The notes below the pieces were generated by a model, which saw nothing but the letters and a program-made list of their open reading frames with translations, had not been told where the DNA came from and made no database searches. Shown here one piece after another: positions 7,250 through 13,223 of a stretch of DNA of 13,223 nt. Every line of letters begins with the position of its first letter. Position 1 is the first letter of the stretch. The position numbers were made by a program, and so were the translations under genes. The stretch is from an uncultured Collinsella sp. (lineage in GTDB: Bacteria; Actinomycetota; Coriobacteriia; Coriobacteriales; Coriobacteriaceae), in contig UREZ01000049.1 of the NCBI GenBank assembly GCA_900547025.1, forward strand, positions 1 to 13,223, given 5' to 3'.

Positions 7250-7290
7250 TGAAACATTTTGCTTTATTTTCACCTCTCTTGACCTAAGAT
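7250..7290 (+). promoter_or_regulatory. Candidate promoter of the rpiR-HAD unit with overlapping operator
   Basis: TAAGAT at 7285-7290 is a plausible -10, about 30 nt before the regulator start, with only a weak -35 in the T-rich stretch around 7259-7268. A third inverted TGAAA/TTTCA pair (7250-7254 and 7268-7272) would overlap that -35, consistent with autoregulation. Motif match only. Confidence 0.35.
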
Positions 7291-7319
7291 ACGAAGCAAA
7301 CTAGGGCCAAGGAGTAACC

Positions 7320-8183
7320 ATGGATAAGACAGGGGATGTGCTCAGCCACATCTGCGCGGTCATGAACAGCCTATCCCCCTCGGAGAAGGCAATCGCAACG
7401 TATGTGCTCGACCACCCGTCGGACGTCGCAACGATGACCGTCCGCGAACTCGCCGCAGGAACCGGTACGTCACCGGCGTCTGTTTCGAGGTTCGCAAAGA
7501 CGCTTGACTACCGAACCTATTCGGACATGCGTCTGGCGCTCGGCATATCCATCAGCAGGGCCTCCGGCGAGGAAAAGGCCACGGGCGGCAAGGTTACTCT
7601 GGACGACGTCGAGGGCTCCATTAAGTACGTCCTGTCTCACAAGGTCAAGGAGCTCTCCCAAACCGCCTCGCTCATTGACTCCGATGACTTTTCGGCAGTC
7701 GTCAATCTGCTCCACAACGCCAACCTCGTCCTGATTGCGGGCGTCGGCAACTCGATTAGCATGGGCGTAAACGCGGCGTTCAAGCTCTCACAGGTTGGAG
7801 TCAGGGCGTTTTGCCCCAGTACCACCGATGCCATGGTCTCCGCCGCAACCAGCCTCAAGGAGAATGACATCCTGCTCGTCATTTCGACGTCCGGATACTC
7901 GAAGCGCCTCGTCAACATATTCGACTCTGCCGAGGATTCGAACACCCCCATCATCATGATCACAGACAACCCAGATACGCCGCTCGCGAAGCGTGCCACG
8001 TATATCATCCGAGCCATCTCGCGAGATCAGGCCATCACCGGAACCGAGGTCGCCTTCTCGCACAGCTCGATCAACTTCGTCATCGAGCTGCTGTTCCTCT
8101 TCCTGACCTCTTGCTGGGATGACCCGGTAGAGTTTAACAGGATCATCTCGAAGAATCTCTTGGGAGACAGGCAATACAGCTAG
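7320..8183 (+). CDS. RpiR/MurR-family transcriptional regulator (HTH + SIS)
   Basis: A 287-residue sugar-phosphate-responsive regulator. The N-terminal HTH_6 domain (about 1-77) contains the helix-turn-helix around MTVRELAAGTGTSPASVSRF (39-58). A C-terminal SIS domain (about 130-260) shows the phosphosugar-binding stretches AGVGNS (140-145) and ISTSGYSK (188-195). The ATG start has an ideal AAGGAG SD 5 nt upstream. It diverges from the MFS/PTS operon across a 299-bp region packed with TGAAA/TTTCA half-sites, so it most likely controls both that operon and itself. The effector is probably the phosphorylated sugar made by the PTS or a downstream ketose phosphate. Whether it represses or activates cannot be decided here, but the operator-promoter overlap favours repression. 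Confidence 0.93.
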   Translation: MDKTGDVLSHICAVMNSLSPSEKAIATYVLDHPSDVATMTVRELAAGTGTSPASVSRFAKTLDYRTYSDMRLALGISISRASGEEKATGGKVTLDDVEGSIKYVLSHKVKELSQTASLIDSDDFSAVVNLLHNANLVLIAGVGNSISMGVNAAFKLSQVGVRAFCPSTTDAMVSAATSLKENDILLVISTSGYSKRLVNIFDSAEDSNTPIIMITDNPDTPLAKRATYIIRAISRDQAITGTEVAFSHSSINFVIELLFLFLTSCWDDPVEFNRIISKNLLGDRQYS

Positions 8184-8232
8184 GACGACGCACACCGGCG
8201 CACCGACGCCCAGACCGAAACGGGAGGACCCC

Positions 8233-9060
8233 TTGATAAAGCTCATCCTCGCAGACATGGACGGGACCCTGCTGCCGTTTGGCTCAAGGGTCGTATCGGA
8301 GCGCACGCACAGCGCGATTCTTTCGGCGCTTGATGCGGGCATCGCGTTCGGCCCCGCAAGCGGCCGCGACTACGCCGACCTGGCCGATGCCTTTGACGGC
8401 GACGCGCGCTGTTTCTCGACCGGCATCATGGCCAACGGAAAGAAGGTCTTCTCCAGCGGCGAACTCGTGTTCAAAAAGACGCTCTCGACGGAGGCCCTCG
8501 TCAAGCTCGATTGCGCCGTACGCCCCTACGCGGGGACGTCACTCTGGCTAGTCGCCGATGTCGATGAGACAGGCAAACGCTGCGAGCAGTTCCTCTGCGC
8601 CGTCGAGCCTGGCGACGAATTCGCCCTGGAAATCGTTAAGGACTCCGGAAGAGACATGGCGCTCGGAGACGTGCCCACGAACCGTGACGTCATCACCGCC
8701 GGCATCTTCGTCAACGTCAGCTCCGCCCCGACGGAAGTCGTTCGGAGTCGATGCAAGGAAGCCTGCCCAGAGCTTGATTTCCCCTCGCCCGTCCCATTCT
8801 TCCTCGATGTTGTTCCGGCTGGCTGGAGCAAGGTAAACGGACTCGACGCGCTTCTCAGCAGCCTTGGGGTCACGCTGGACGAGGTCGCTTTTATCGGAGA
8901 CTCGGAAAACGACGTGACGCTCCTCGAAAAGGTGCCGAACTCCTACGCAGTCGCGGGCGCGATGCCAGAGGCGAAGGCCGCGGCCCATCACCTGATCGGG
9001 GACGCAGCCGAGGACTCCGTCGCGGAGCTCATCGAACAGATTGTCCAGCAGCGAGGCTAG
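8233..9060 (+). CDS. HAD-superfamily (Cof/IIB type) sugar-phosphate phosphatase
   Basis: A 275-residue cytosolic phosphohydrolase. Motif I is DMDGT (Asp8 nucleophile, Asp10 acid/base), motif II SGR (43-45), the motif III lysine is in WSKVNGL (Lys200) and motif IV is GDSEND (222-227). The cap inserted between motifs II and III fits the IIB subclass. The start is TTG: GGGAGG lies 5 nt upstream, and motif I begins seven residues in, as usual for the family. The next ATG falls inside motif I and is impossible. It follows the RpiR gene by 49 nt on the same strand and is probably co-transcribed. Likely role: dephosphorylating an intermediate or relieving sugar-phosphate build-up. Specificity is not readable. 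Confidence 0.9.
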   Translation: MIKLILADMDGTLLPFGSRVVSERTHSAILSALDAGIAFGPASGRDYADLADAFDGDARCFSTGIMANGKKVFSSGELVFKKTLSTEALVKLDCAVRPYAGTSLWLVADVDETGKRCEQFLCAVEPGDEFALEIVKDSGRDMALGDVPTNRDVITAGIFVNVSSAPTEVVRSRCKEACPELDFPSPVPFFLDVVPAGWSKVNGLDALLSSLGVTLDEVAFIGDSENDVTLLEKVPNSYAVAGAMPEAKAAAHHLIGDAAEDSVAELIEQIVQQRG

Positions 9061-9112
9061 GGTTCCGCCAGCGTGGCATGCGCCGCGTGCCTCGTCATCC
9101 GTTCGTGGCGCG

Positions 9113-9262
9113 CTACCTCGTGACGATCCAGAGCGTGGCCATCGTCGCGACGCCGATGCCTACGATGAGCGCGACCCACAGGACGCGGACCACGAGGTTC
9201 ATGTCGCCCGCCACCACCATGTCGTTCGCGTGCCAGAACCAGCTCTCGTTTCCCTCGCACAT
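9113..9262 (-). CDS. Small single-pass membrane protein (49 aa), unknown function
   Basis: I do not recognise a family. The ORF runs from ATG at 9262 to TAG at 9113 and encodes 49 residues. A GGGAGG SD lies 5 nt before the ATG, and an in-frame stop at 9284-9286 closes the frame upstream without another start. The first 20 residues are polar and acidic and contain Trp (SWFWHAND). They are followed by a hydrophobic helix of about 21 residues (VLWVALIVGIGVATMATLWIV) and a two-residue end, TR. Most codons end in G or C, as in the neighbouring genes. It lies alone in the gap between the convergent phosphatase gene and the divergent rRNA methyltransferase gene. The short Arg-ended tail and the acidic N-terminus suggest N-out/C-in topology by the positive-inside rule. 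No promoter was identified with confidence. Confidence 0.6.
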   Translation of the reverse strand: MCEGNESWFWHANDMVVAGDMNLVVRVLWVALIVGIGVATMATLWIVTR

Positions 9263-9427
9263 GATGCCCTCCCTTGGCCTCGATTACGCCGTCTATGGCC
9301 GAGCAATCGCAGGTCACGTGCCATGGATTTGCCCTACGCCCAGCTTTCAGTTCTGTAAGGCGGCGGGAGCCTGTGCGAGGCCCCGAGTCCTGAGGCTGTT
9401 GCAATGAAAATGGGAATCAAGGAGCAC
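9263..9427. other. Intergenic leader region, no recognised feature
   Basis: Together with the small ORF, this belongs to a 453-bp gap (9061-9513) without a large gene. I see no tRNA, known riboswitch or convincing ORF here. One plus-strand reading (9078-9407) is Pro/Arg-rich without an SD and runs antisense to the small membrane-protein ORF. GC-rich blocks around 9359-9400 could pair, but not into a structure I can name. Confidence 0.4.
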
Positions 9428-9484
9428 GCATCAATCATATAGGTTCCTTTCGGGGGCGATGGCAAACGGAGCATCCATCATATA
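9428..9484 (+). repeat. 14-bp direct repeat spanning the rlmKL promoter
   Basis: GCATCAATCATATA (9428-9441) recurs as GCATCCATCATATA (9471-9484) with one mismatch, 43 bp apart. The second copy overlaps the -10 hexamer of the rlmKL promoter. It could be a duplicated promoter segment or a paired protein-binding site. Confidence 0.5.
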
Positions 9485-9486
9485 AT
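9459..9486 (+). promoter_or_regulatory. Sigma-70-type promoter of rlmKL
   Basis: A consensus TATAAT lies at 9481-9486, with ATGGCA (9459-9464, four of six matches to TTGACA) 16 bp upstream. Transcription would start near 9493, leaving a leader of about 20 nt with an AGAGAGGT SD before the ATG at 9514. Confidence 0.55.
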
Positions 9487-9513
9487 GGAGCGACGCAACC
9501 AGAGAGGTCACCC

Positions 9514-12081
9514 ATGGAATTTTATGCAAGCTGCCCCGAGGGCTTTGAATCCGCACTCGCCGACGAGCTTAAACGGCTCGGGCTTTCGCATGTCCGCCGC
9601 CTGAAGGGCCGCGCCACGTTTGAGGGCGAGCTTGAGCAGGGCTATCGCGCGTGTTTGTGGTCGCGCCTGGCCAGCCGCGTATTCGTGGTGCTTGGGCGCT
9701 TTGAGGCGCAGGATGCCGATGAGCTGTACGACGGCGTCTACGACATCGCCTGGGAGAGCATCGTCCGCCCGGGCGCCACCATCGCCATCACCGCCCGCGG
9801 CGTGACCGAGCAGCTGCGCAATACGCGTTTCTCGGCCCTGCGCGCCAAGGACGCGCTGTGCGATCGCCTGGCCGAGGCCACGGGCCGTCGCGCCGACGTT
9901 GACGCCGCCGACCCCGACGTTCACCTGCTGCTTTCGCTGCGTCAGCGCCACGCGAGCATCAGCCTGGACCTTTCGGGCGATCCGCTGTTCAAGCGCCTGC
10001 CACCCGCCGCGACCCGCGCCGGCGAGGGAACGCACGTGCTGCGCCCCGACTACGCCGCGCTGGTGTTGGCGCAGGTCGGCTGGACCGCGCTGTGCGAGCG
10101 CGAGTTGACGGTCGACGATTACGAGAACGAGGCCCTGCCCACGCTGATCGACGCCTCGTGCGCCGGCGGCGGTCTGCTGCTGGAAGCCATGAATATCCTG
10201 ACCGAGCGCGCCCCGGGCGCCGCCCGCGAGCACTGGGGGTTTGAGGGCTGGCAGCTACACGATGCCGCCCTGTGGGAGCAGCTGCTTGCCGAGGCGCGCG
10301 AGCGCGAGACCGCAGCCCGCGAGCGCCAGGCGCGCATCGTTGCCGTGGACATCGATCCCGCCGCCCGCAAGACCGCCGAGCGCATGGTCAAGTGCGCCGG
10401 CTACAAGCGCTTTGTCGATTTTTGCGCCGCCAAGCCCGCCACCGTGCTGGATCATGCGGGCGCTGTCGCCGGCGCCGCCATCGTCGCGGACACTACCGAG
10501 ACGCCGCTGTCGCTCATGCACGACGCCATGACGCTCATCGGCGAGCTGCGCCGCGCGCCCGAGCTCGCTTCGGCACCGGTCGCCGCGCTCACCCGCGATG
10601 GCCTCATGGCCCGTGCGCTCCACGCCGAGCCCGAACGCTCCATCGCCGTCATGCCCAATAACGAGGAAGCAGCTATCGAGGTCTGGCCCTCGCTCGACCA
10701 CGCCGCAGCGGCATTTGAAGCCGCGACCAGCGCGGATGCCGCTGGCGAGACCGCGGATGCTAGCGACGCCGATGATGAGGCCAGCGTCGCCCCCATGCCC
10801 GAGCCCGCCGCCACGCTCGACCTAGGCGACGGCAAGCCGCTGCCCGTGCTCATCCCCGAGTCCGAGCAGTTCGCCAACCGCCTGCGCAAGAATGCCCGCC
10901 TGCGCCGCAAATGGGCCAAGCGCGAGGGCGTGAGCTGCTACCGCGTCTACGATGCAGACCTGCCCGATTACTCCGCCGCCATCGATCTGTATGAGGGCTG
11001 CCCGCAGACACCGGGCCGCTGGCTCGTCATCGCCGAATACGCCGCACCCAAGACCATCGACCCCGCGCTGGCTCAGGCCCGTATGCTCGACATCCTGGCC
11101 ATCGCGCCGCGCATCCTGGATGTCCCCGCCGAGCACGTGCACGCCAAGGCTCGCATGCGCTCGCGCGGCGGCTCGCAGTACGGCAAGCAGGGCGCCGGCA
11201 AGGGCGGCTCGGGCGAGCGCGCCAACATCGCGCGCCGCCGCCTGCCGCTCATCGAGGAGGGCGGCCTCACCTTTGCCGTCAACTTTGACGACTACCTGGA
11301 CGTCGGCATCTTCCTGGACCACCGCGTCACCCGCAACCTGGTGCGCGAGCATGCCAAGCAGGCGCGCCGTTTCCTCAACCTGTTCGCCTACACCGGCACC
11401 GCCACCTGCTACGCGGCCGATGGTGGCGTCGAGGAGACCGTGACGGTCGACCTCTCGAACACCTATCTGGACTGGGCCGAGCGCAATATGCGCCAGAACG
11501 GCTTTGTTGGACCGCAACATCATTTTGTGCGCGACGACGTGCTCGCCTGGATTCGCGACCAGCGCCAGACGCGCAACCGCTGGGACCTGATCTTTGTCGA
11601 TCCGCCCACGTTTTCGAACTCGTCCAAGATGGGCCGCCGTACCTGGGATGTCCAGCGCGACCATGTTGAGCTTTTGGCCGGCGTATCTCGCCTGCTTGCA
11701 CAGGGCGGACATGCCATCTTTAGCTGCAACCTGCGCGGCTTCCGCCCCGAGACACGCAAGCTCGCCCGCGCGGGCGTGGTGTTGGAGGACATTACGGCGC
11801 AGACCATCCCCGAGGATTTCGCGCGCAACCAGAAGGTGCACCACTGCTATATCGTGCGCCGCCTGCCCATTGAGGACGCCATGGCCGAGGTCGGCTTTAG
11901 CGCCGAGGAGATTGCCGAGCGCGTCGAGGAGCTACGCAACCCCGAGGCCCGCAAGCCTCGCGCGGCAGTGCCCGCGCACGCGCAGGCCGGCAACCGAGGG
12001 CCGCGCGGCGACGGCAAGACTGCCTGCGCAGGTAAGCCCAAAAAGAAGAAGTTCTACGCCAGCAAGCCCAAGGGCAAATAA
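9514..12081 (+). CDS. rlmKL: Bifunctional-type 23S rRNA methyltransferase RlmKL, with degenerate RlmL half
   Basis: An 855-residue fusion of THUMP, RlmL-like and RlmK-like domains. In E. coli the homologue makes m2G2445 (RlmL half) and m7G2069 (RlmK half) on 23S rRNA. The THUMP region is about residues 40-160. The RlmL-like fold is recognisable (RAPGAAREHWGFEGW, HDAALWE), but the SAM motif DPxCGSGT reads DASCAGGG (213-220). Where NPPYG is expected there is DTTETP (326-331). The RlmK half is intact: YDADLPDY (about 486-493), NLFAYTGTAT (622-631), VDLSNTYLDWAERN and FVDPPTFSNS (695-704). Additions are an Ala/Asp-rich linker (about 390-435) and a Lys-rich tail ending KPKKKKFYASKPKGK. Single gene with its own promoter, convergent with kdpE. 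RlmK activity is expected; the RlmL half is probably structural. Confidence 0.92.
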   Translation: MEFYASCPEGFESALADELKRLGLSHVRRLKGRATFEGELEQGYRACLWSRLASRVFVVLGRFEAQDADELYDGVYDIAWESIVRPGATIAITARGVTEQLRNTRFSALRAKDALCDRLAEATGRRADVDAADPDVHLLLSLRQRHASISLDLSGDPLFKRLPPAATRAGEGTHVLRPDYAALVLAQVGWTALCERELTVDDYENEALPTLIDASCAGGGLLLEAMNILTERAPGAAREHWGFEGWQLHDAALWEQLLAEARERETAARERQARIVAVDIDPAARKTAERMVKCAGYKRFVDFCAAKPATVLDHAGAVAGAAIVADTTETPLSLMHDAMTLIGELRRAPELASAPVAALTRDGLMARALHAEPERSIAVMPNNEEAAIEVWPSLDHAAAAFEAATSADAAGETADASDADDEASVAPMPEPAATLDLGDGKPLPVLIPESEQFANRLRKNARLRRKWAKREGVSCYRVYDADLPDYSAAIDLYEGCPQTPGRWLVIAEYAAPKTIDPALAQARMLDILAIAPRILDVPAEHVHAKARMRSRGGSQYGKQGAGKGGSGERANIARRRLPLIEEGGLTFAVNFDDYLDVGIFLDHRVTRNLVREHAKQARRFLNLFAYTGTATCYAADGGVEETVTVDLSNTYLDWAERNMRQNGFVGPQHHFVRDDVLAWIRDQRQTRNRWDLIFVDPPTFSNSSKMGRRTWDVQRDHVELLAGVSRLLAQGGHAIFSCNLRGFRPETRKLARAGVVLEDITAQTIPEDFARNQKVHHCYIVRRLPIEDAMAEVGFSAEEIAERVEELRNPEARKPRAAVPAHAQAGNRGPRGDGKTACAGKPKKKKFYASKPKGK

Positions 12082-12085
12082 ACAA

Positions 12086-12152
12086 AGTTGCGGTGGAATA
12101 CGGACTGTTTTGCCTGGAATTAGGCAAATTTAGACCGTATTTCACCGCAACT
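12086..12152. repeat. Long inverted repeat with nested hairpin between convergent genes; possible terminator
   Basis: AGTTGCGGTGGAATACGG (12086-12103) pairs with CCGTATTTCACCGCAACT (12135-12152) over 18 bp with one G-T wobble. Inside is a second hairpin, TTTGCCT (12109-12115) with AGGCAAA (12122-12128) and a 6-nt loop. It begins 5 nt after the rlmKL stop and ends 24 nt from the kdpE stop. On the minus strand the stem is followed by TTGTTTATTTG, a U-rich run suiting termination of kdpDE; the plus side has no clear U-tract. The length and nesting are also typical of dispersed REP/MITE-like intergenic elements. Confidence 0.65.
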
Positions 12153-12176
12153 CATATTGGGATGGCGGATGCCGAC

Positions 12177-12890
12177 CTATCCCTGGATGACCAATCGGTA
12201 ACCAATACCCACGTGCGTCTGGATATAGCGCGGATGCGCGGGGTCGGACTCGATCTTCTTGCGCAGCGTGCCCATAAAGACACGCAGGCTCGCCAGGTCG
12301 CTCTTGGTCGCCGTGCCCCAAATCTCGTGCAGGATAAACTGGTGCGTCAGTACCTTGTCGGCGTTATGCGCCAGCAGGCACAGGAGCTTATACTCGATCG
12401 GCGTCAGATGCAGTTCCTCGCCATCCATCGTGGCGATGCCGGCATCAAAATCGATATGCAGCTCACCGGTATCGAACGAGCCCTCGGAGACAACGCCGCC
12501 CGTCTGCGCATACGAAAGGCGCCTGAGCGTCGTGCGAATGCGCGCGAGCAGTTCCTCGACCGAAAACGGCTTGGTCAGATAGTCGTCGGCACCGGCATCG
12601 AGCGCGCGGATTTTGTCCGCATCCTCGCTGCGCGCCGAGACCACGATAATCGGCGTGCCCGACCATGCGCGCACCGACTCCACCACCTTGACGCCGTCCA
12701 TATCGGGCAGGCCCAGATCGAGCAGCACAATGCTCGGCGCCTGCGATGAGGCGGCGGCGATGGCGGCATGGGCGGTCTCCACAGCCATATGGCGCAAGCC
12801 GTGCGCCTCGAGCGCGGCAACAATAAGATTGCGAACGGCGGGGTCGTCCTCAACGACCAAGATGAGCGGTTTTACGGCAGAGTTCGGCAC
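12177..12890 (-). CDS. kdpE: KdpE-type response regulator (receiver + OmpR/PhoB winged helix)
   Basis: A 237-residue DNA-binding response regulator. The receiver (about 8-122) has acidic-pocket residues Asp15/Asp16, phospho-acceptor Asp58 in LLDLGLPDMDG, SAR (85-87) and Lys107 in LTKPF. The stretches DLGLPDMDG, RAWSGTPIIVVSARSED and DKIRALDAGADDYLTKPF match KdpE closely. The winged helix (about 140-235) has HLTPIEYKLL and ends GIGYRLVIQG. The start is GTG at 12890, chosen because AAGGAG lies 7 nt upstream and the alternative 27-residue extension would overlap the kinase gene with unrelated sequence. The kinase stop is 4 nt upstream, so the two are coupled. Known role of the family: turning on the KdpFABC K+ ATPase under K+ limitation. 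No kdp transport genes are in the window. Confidence 0.87.
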   Translation of the reverse strand: MPNSAVKPLILVVEDDPAVRNLIVAALEAHGLRHMAVETAHAAIAAASSQAPSIVLLDLGLPDMDGVKVVESVRAWSGTPIIVVSARSEDADKIRALDAGADDYLTKPFSVEELLARIRTTLRRLSYAQTGGVVSEGSFDTGELHIDFDAGIATMDGEELHLTPIEYKLLCLLAHNADKVLTHQFILHEIWGTATKSDLASLRVFMGTLRKKIESDPAHPRYIQTHVGIGYRLVIQG

Positions 12891-12894
12891 AGCG

Positions 12895-13223
12895 CTACTC
12901 CTTATCAAACGAAACGTCGGCGGCGGGAAGTTCAATCGTAAAGACCGAACCGTGCGGGTCCGCCGCGGCAACCTCTATGCTACCGCCATGCGCCAACGCA
13001 ATGGAACGGCAGAGCGAAAGACCCAGGCCAACGCTGCGGTGGCTGTCGGCCAGACCATGGTTGGCGGTATAGAACGACTCAAAGATCCGCTCGCGGTCCT
13101 CGGATGCGATGCCCGGACCATCGTCGGCCACCGAGCACGCCACGCGTCCATCGTCGACGTTAATCGAAATCATGATATGCGAGCCCGCGGGCGTATAGGT
13201 GATGGCGTTGTTCACCAGATTGA
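12895..13223 (-). CDS. kdpD: Sensor histidine kinase, C-terminal fragment (KdpD-like), cut by window edge
   Basis: Only the last 109 or so codons are in the window, and the 5' end lies beyond 13223. The visible part is the HATPase_c domain: N-box LVNNAITYTPAG at the right edge, G1 box DDGPGI, F-box region RIFESFYT, G2 box GLGLSLC, then ALAHGGSIEV and a short tail ending SFDKE. It ends 4 nt before the GTG start of the KdpE-type regulator, with the regulator's AAGGAG site overlapping its last codons. It is called KdpD from the partner gene rather than from this fragment, which by itself fits many kinases. The diagnostic KdpD N-terminal and Usp domains are outside the window. Confidence 0.75.
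   Translation of the reverse strand, partial: NLVNNAITYTPAGSHIMISINVDDGRVACSVADDGPGIASEDRERIFESFYTANHGLADSHRSVGLGLSLCRSIALAHGGSIEVAAADPHGSVFTIELPAADVSFDKE

Noticed and set aside
9075..9091. Short hairpin GGCATGC-GCC-GCGTGCC after the phosphatase gene
   Set aside because: Only 7 bp with a wobble and no T-run afterwards on the plus strand; too weak to call a terminator.
9078..9407. 109-residue plus-strand ORF in the gap before rlmKL
   Set aside because: No SD, a composition unlike a folded protein, and it is antisense to the better-supported 49-residue membrane protein.
10822..11844. 340-residue minus-strand ORF inside rlmKL
   Set aside because: An antisense shadow of a strongly supported coding region; no motif and no start signal.
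12891..12971. A 27-residue N-terminal extension of the response regulator
   Set aside because: It would overlap the kinase gene, has no SD, and the GTG at 12890 with AAGGAG 7 nt upstream gives the usual KdpE length.
1..13223. tRNA, rRNA, CRISPR array, transposase or prophage genes
   Set aside because: None seen on either strand: no spaced direct-repeat arrays, no cloverleaf in the gaps and no recombinase motifs.

Overview
The window looks like chromosomal DNA of a high-GC Gram-positive anaerobe, most likely a gut coriobacterium such as Collinsella (Actinomycetota). This placement is inferred from the gene set (mannose-family PTS, RpiR-type regulator, KdpDE, a fused RlmKL), the strong Shine-Dalgarno (SD) sites and the codon style. 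No rRNA or other phylogenetic marker is present to prove it.

Region 1 (49-9060) is a sugar-utilisation locus. Eight minus-strand genes read leftward from about 7020: an MFS transporter, a KbaY/GatY-type class II aldolase, PTS EIIA, EIIB, EIIC and EIID of the mannose/sorbose/N-acetylgalactosamine family, an aldo/keto reductase and a GDXG-type alpha/beta hydrolase. The last two are separated by only 2 nt, and EIIC/EIID overlap by 4 nt. Diverging rightward are an RpiR-family regulator (7320) and a HAD IIB sugar-phosphate phosphatase (TTG start, 8233). The 299-bp divergent intergenic region carries seven exact TGAAA/TTTCA half-sites, including a perfect 10-bp-arm palindrome, which is the obvious candidate control region. 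The inferred logic is that the PTS imports and phosphorylates a sugar, the aldolase cleaves a ketose phosphate, the reductase handles an aldehyde or ketone, and the RpiR SIS domain senses a sugar phosphate. No kinase, isomerase, deacetylase or deaminase is present, so the substrate is not settled.

Region 2 (9061-9513) is a 453-bp gap that is not empty. It holds a previously unlisted 49-residue, single-pass membrane-protein ORF on the minus strand with a good SD, and a TATAAT promoter for the next gene lying in a 14-bp direct repeat.

Region 3 (9514-12081) encodes an 855-residue RlmL-RlmK fusion, the 23S rRNA methyltransferase. The C-terminal RlmK half has intact motifs. The N-terminal RlmL half keeps the fold but has lost its SAM motif and its NPPY catalytic motif, so it looks like a pseudo-enzyme domain.

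Region 4 (12082-13223) starts with a long inverted repeat (18-bp arms) between convergent genes. It is followed by a KdpE-type response regulator and the C-terminal end of its sensor kinase (KdpD-like), which runs off the right edge. The pair is minus-strand and tightly coupled.
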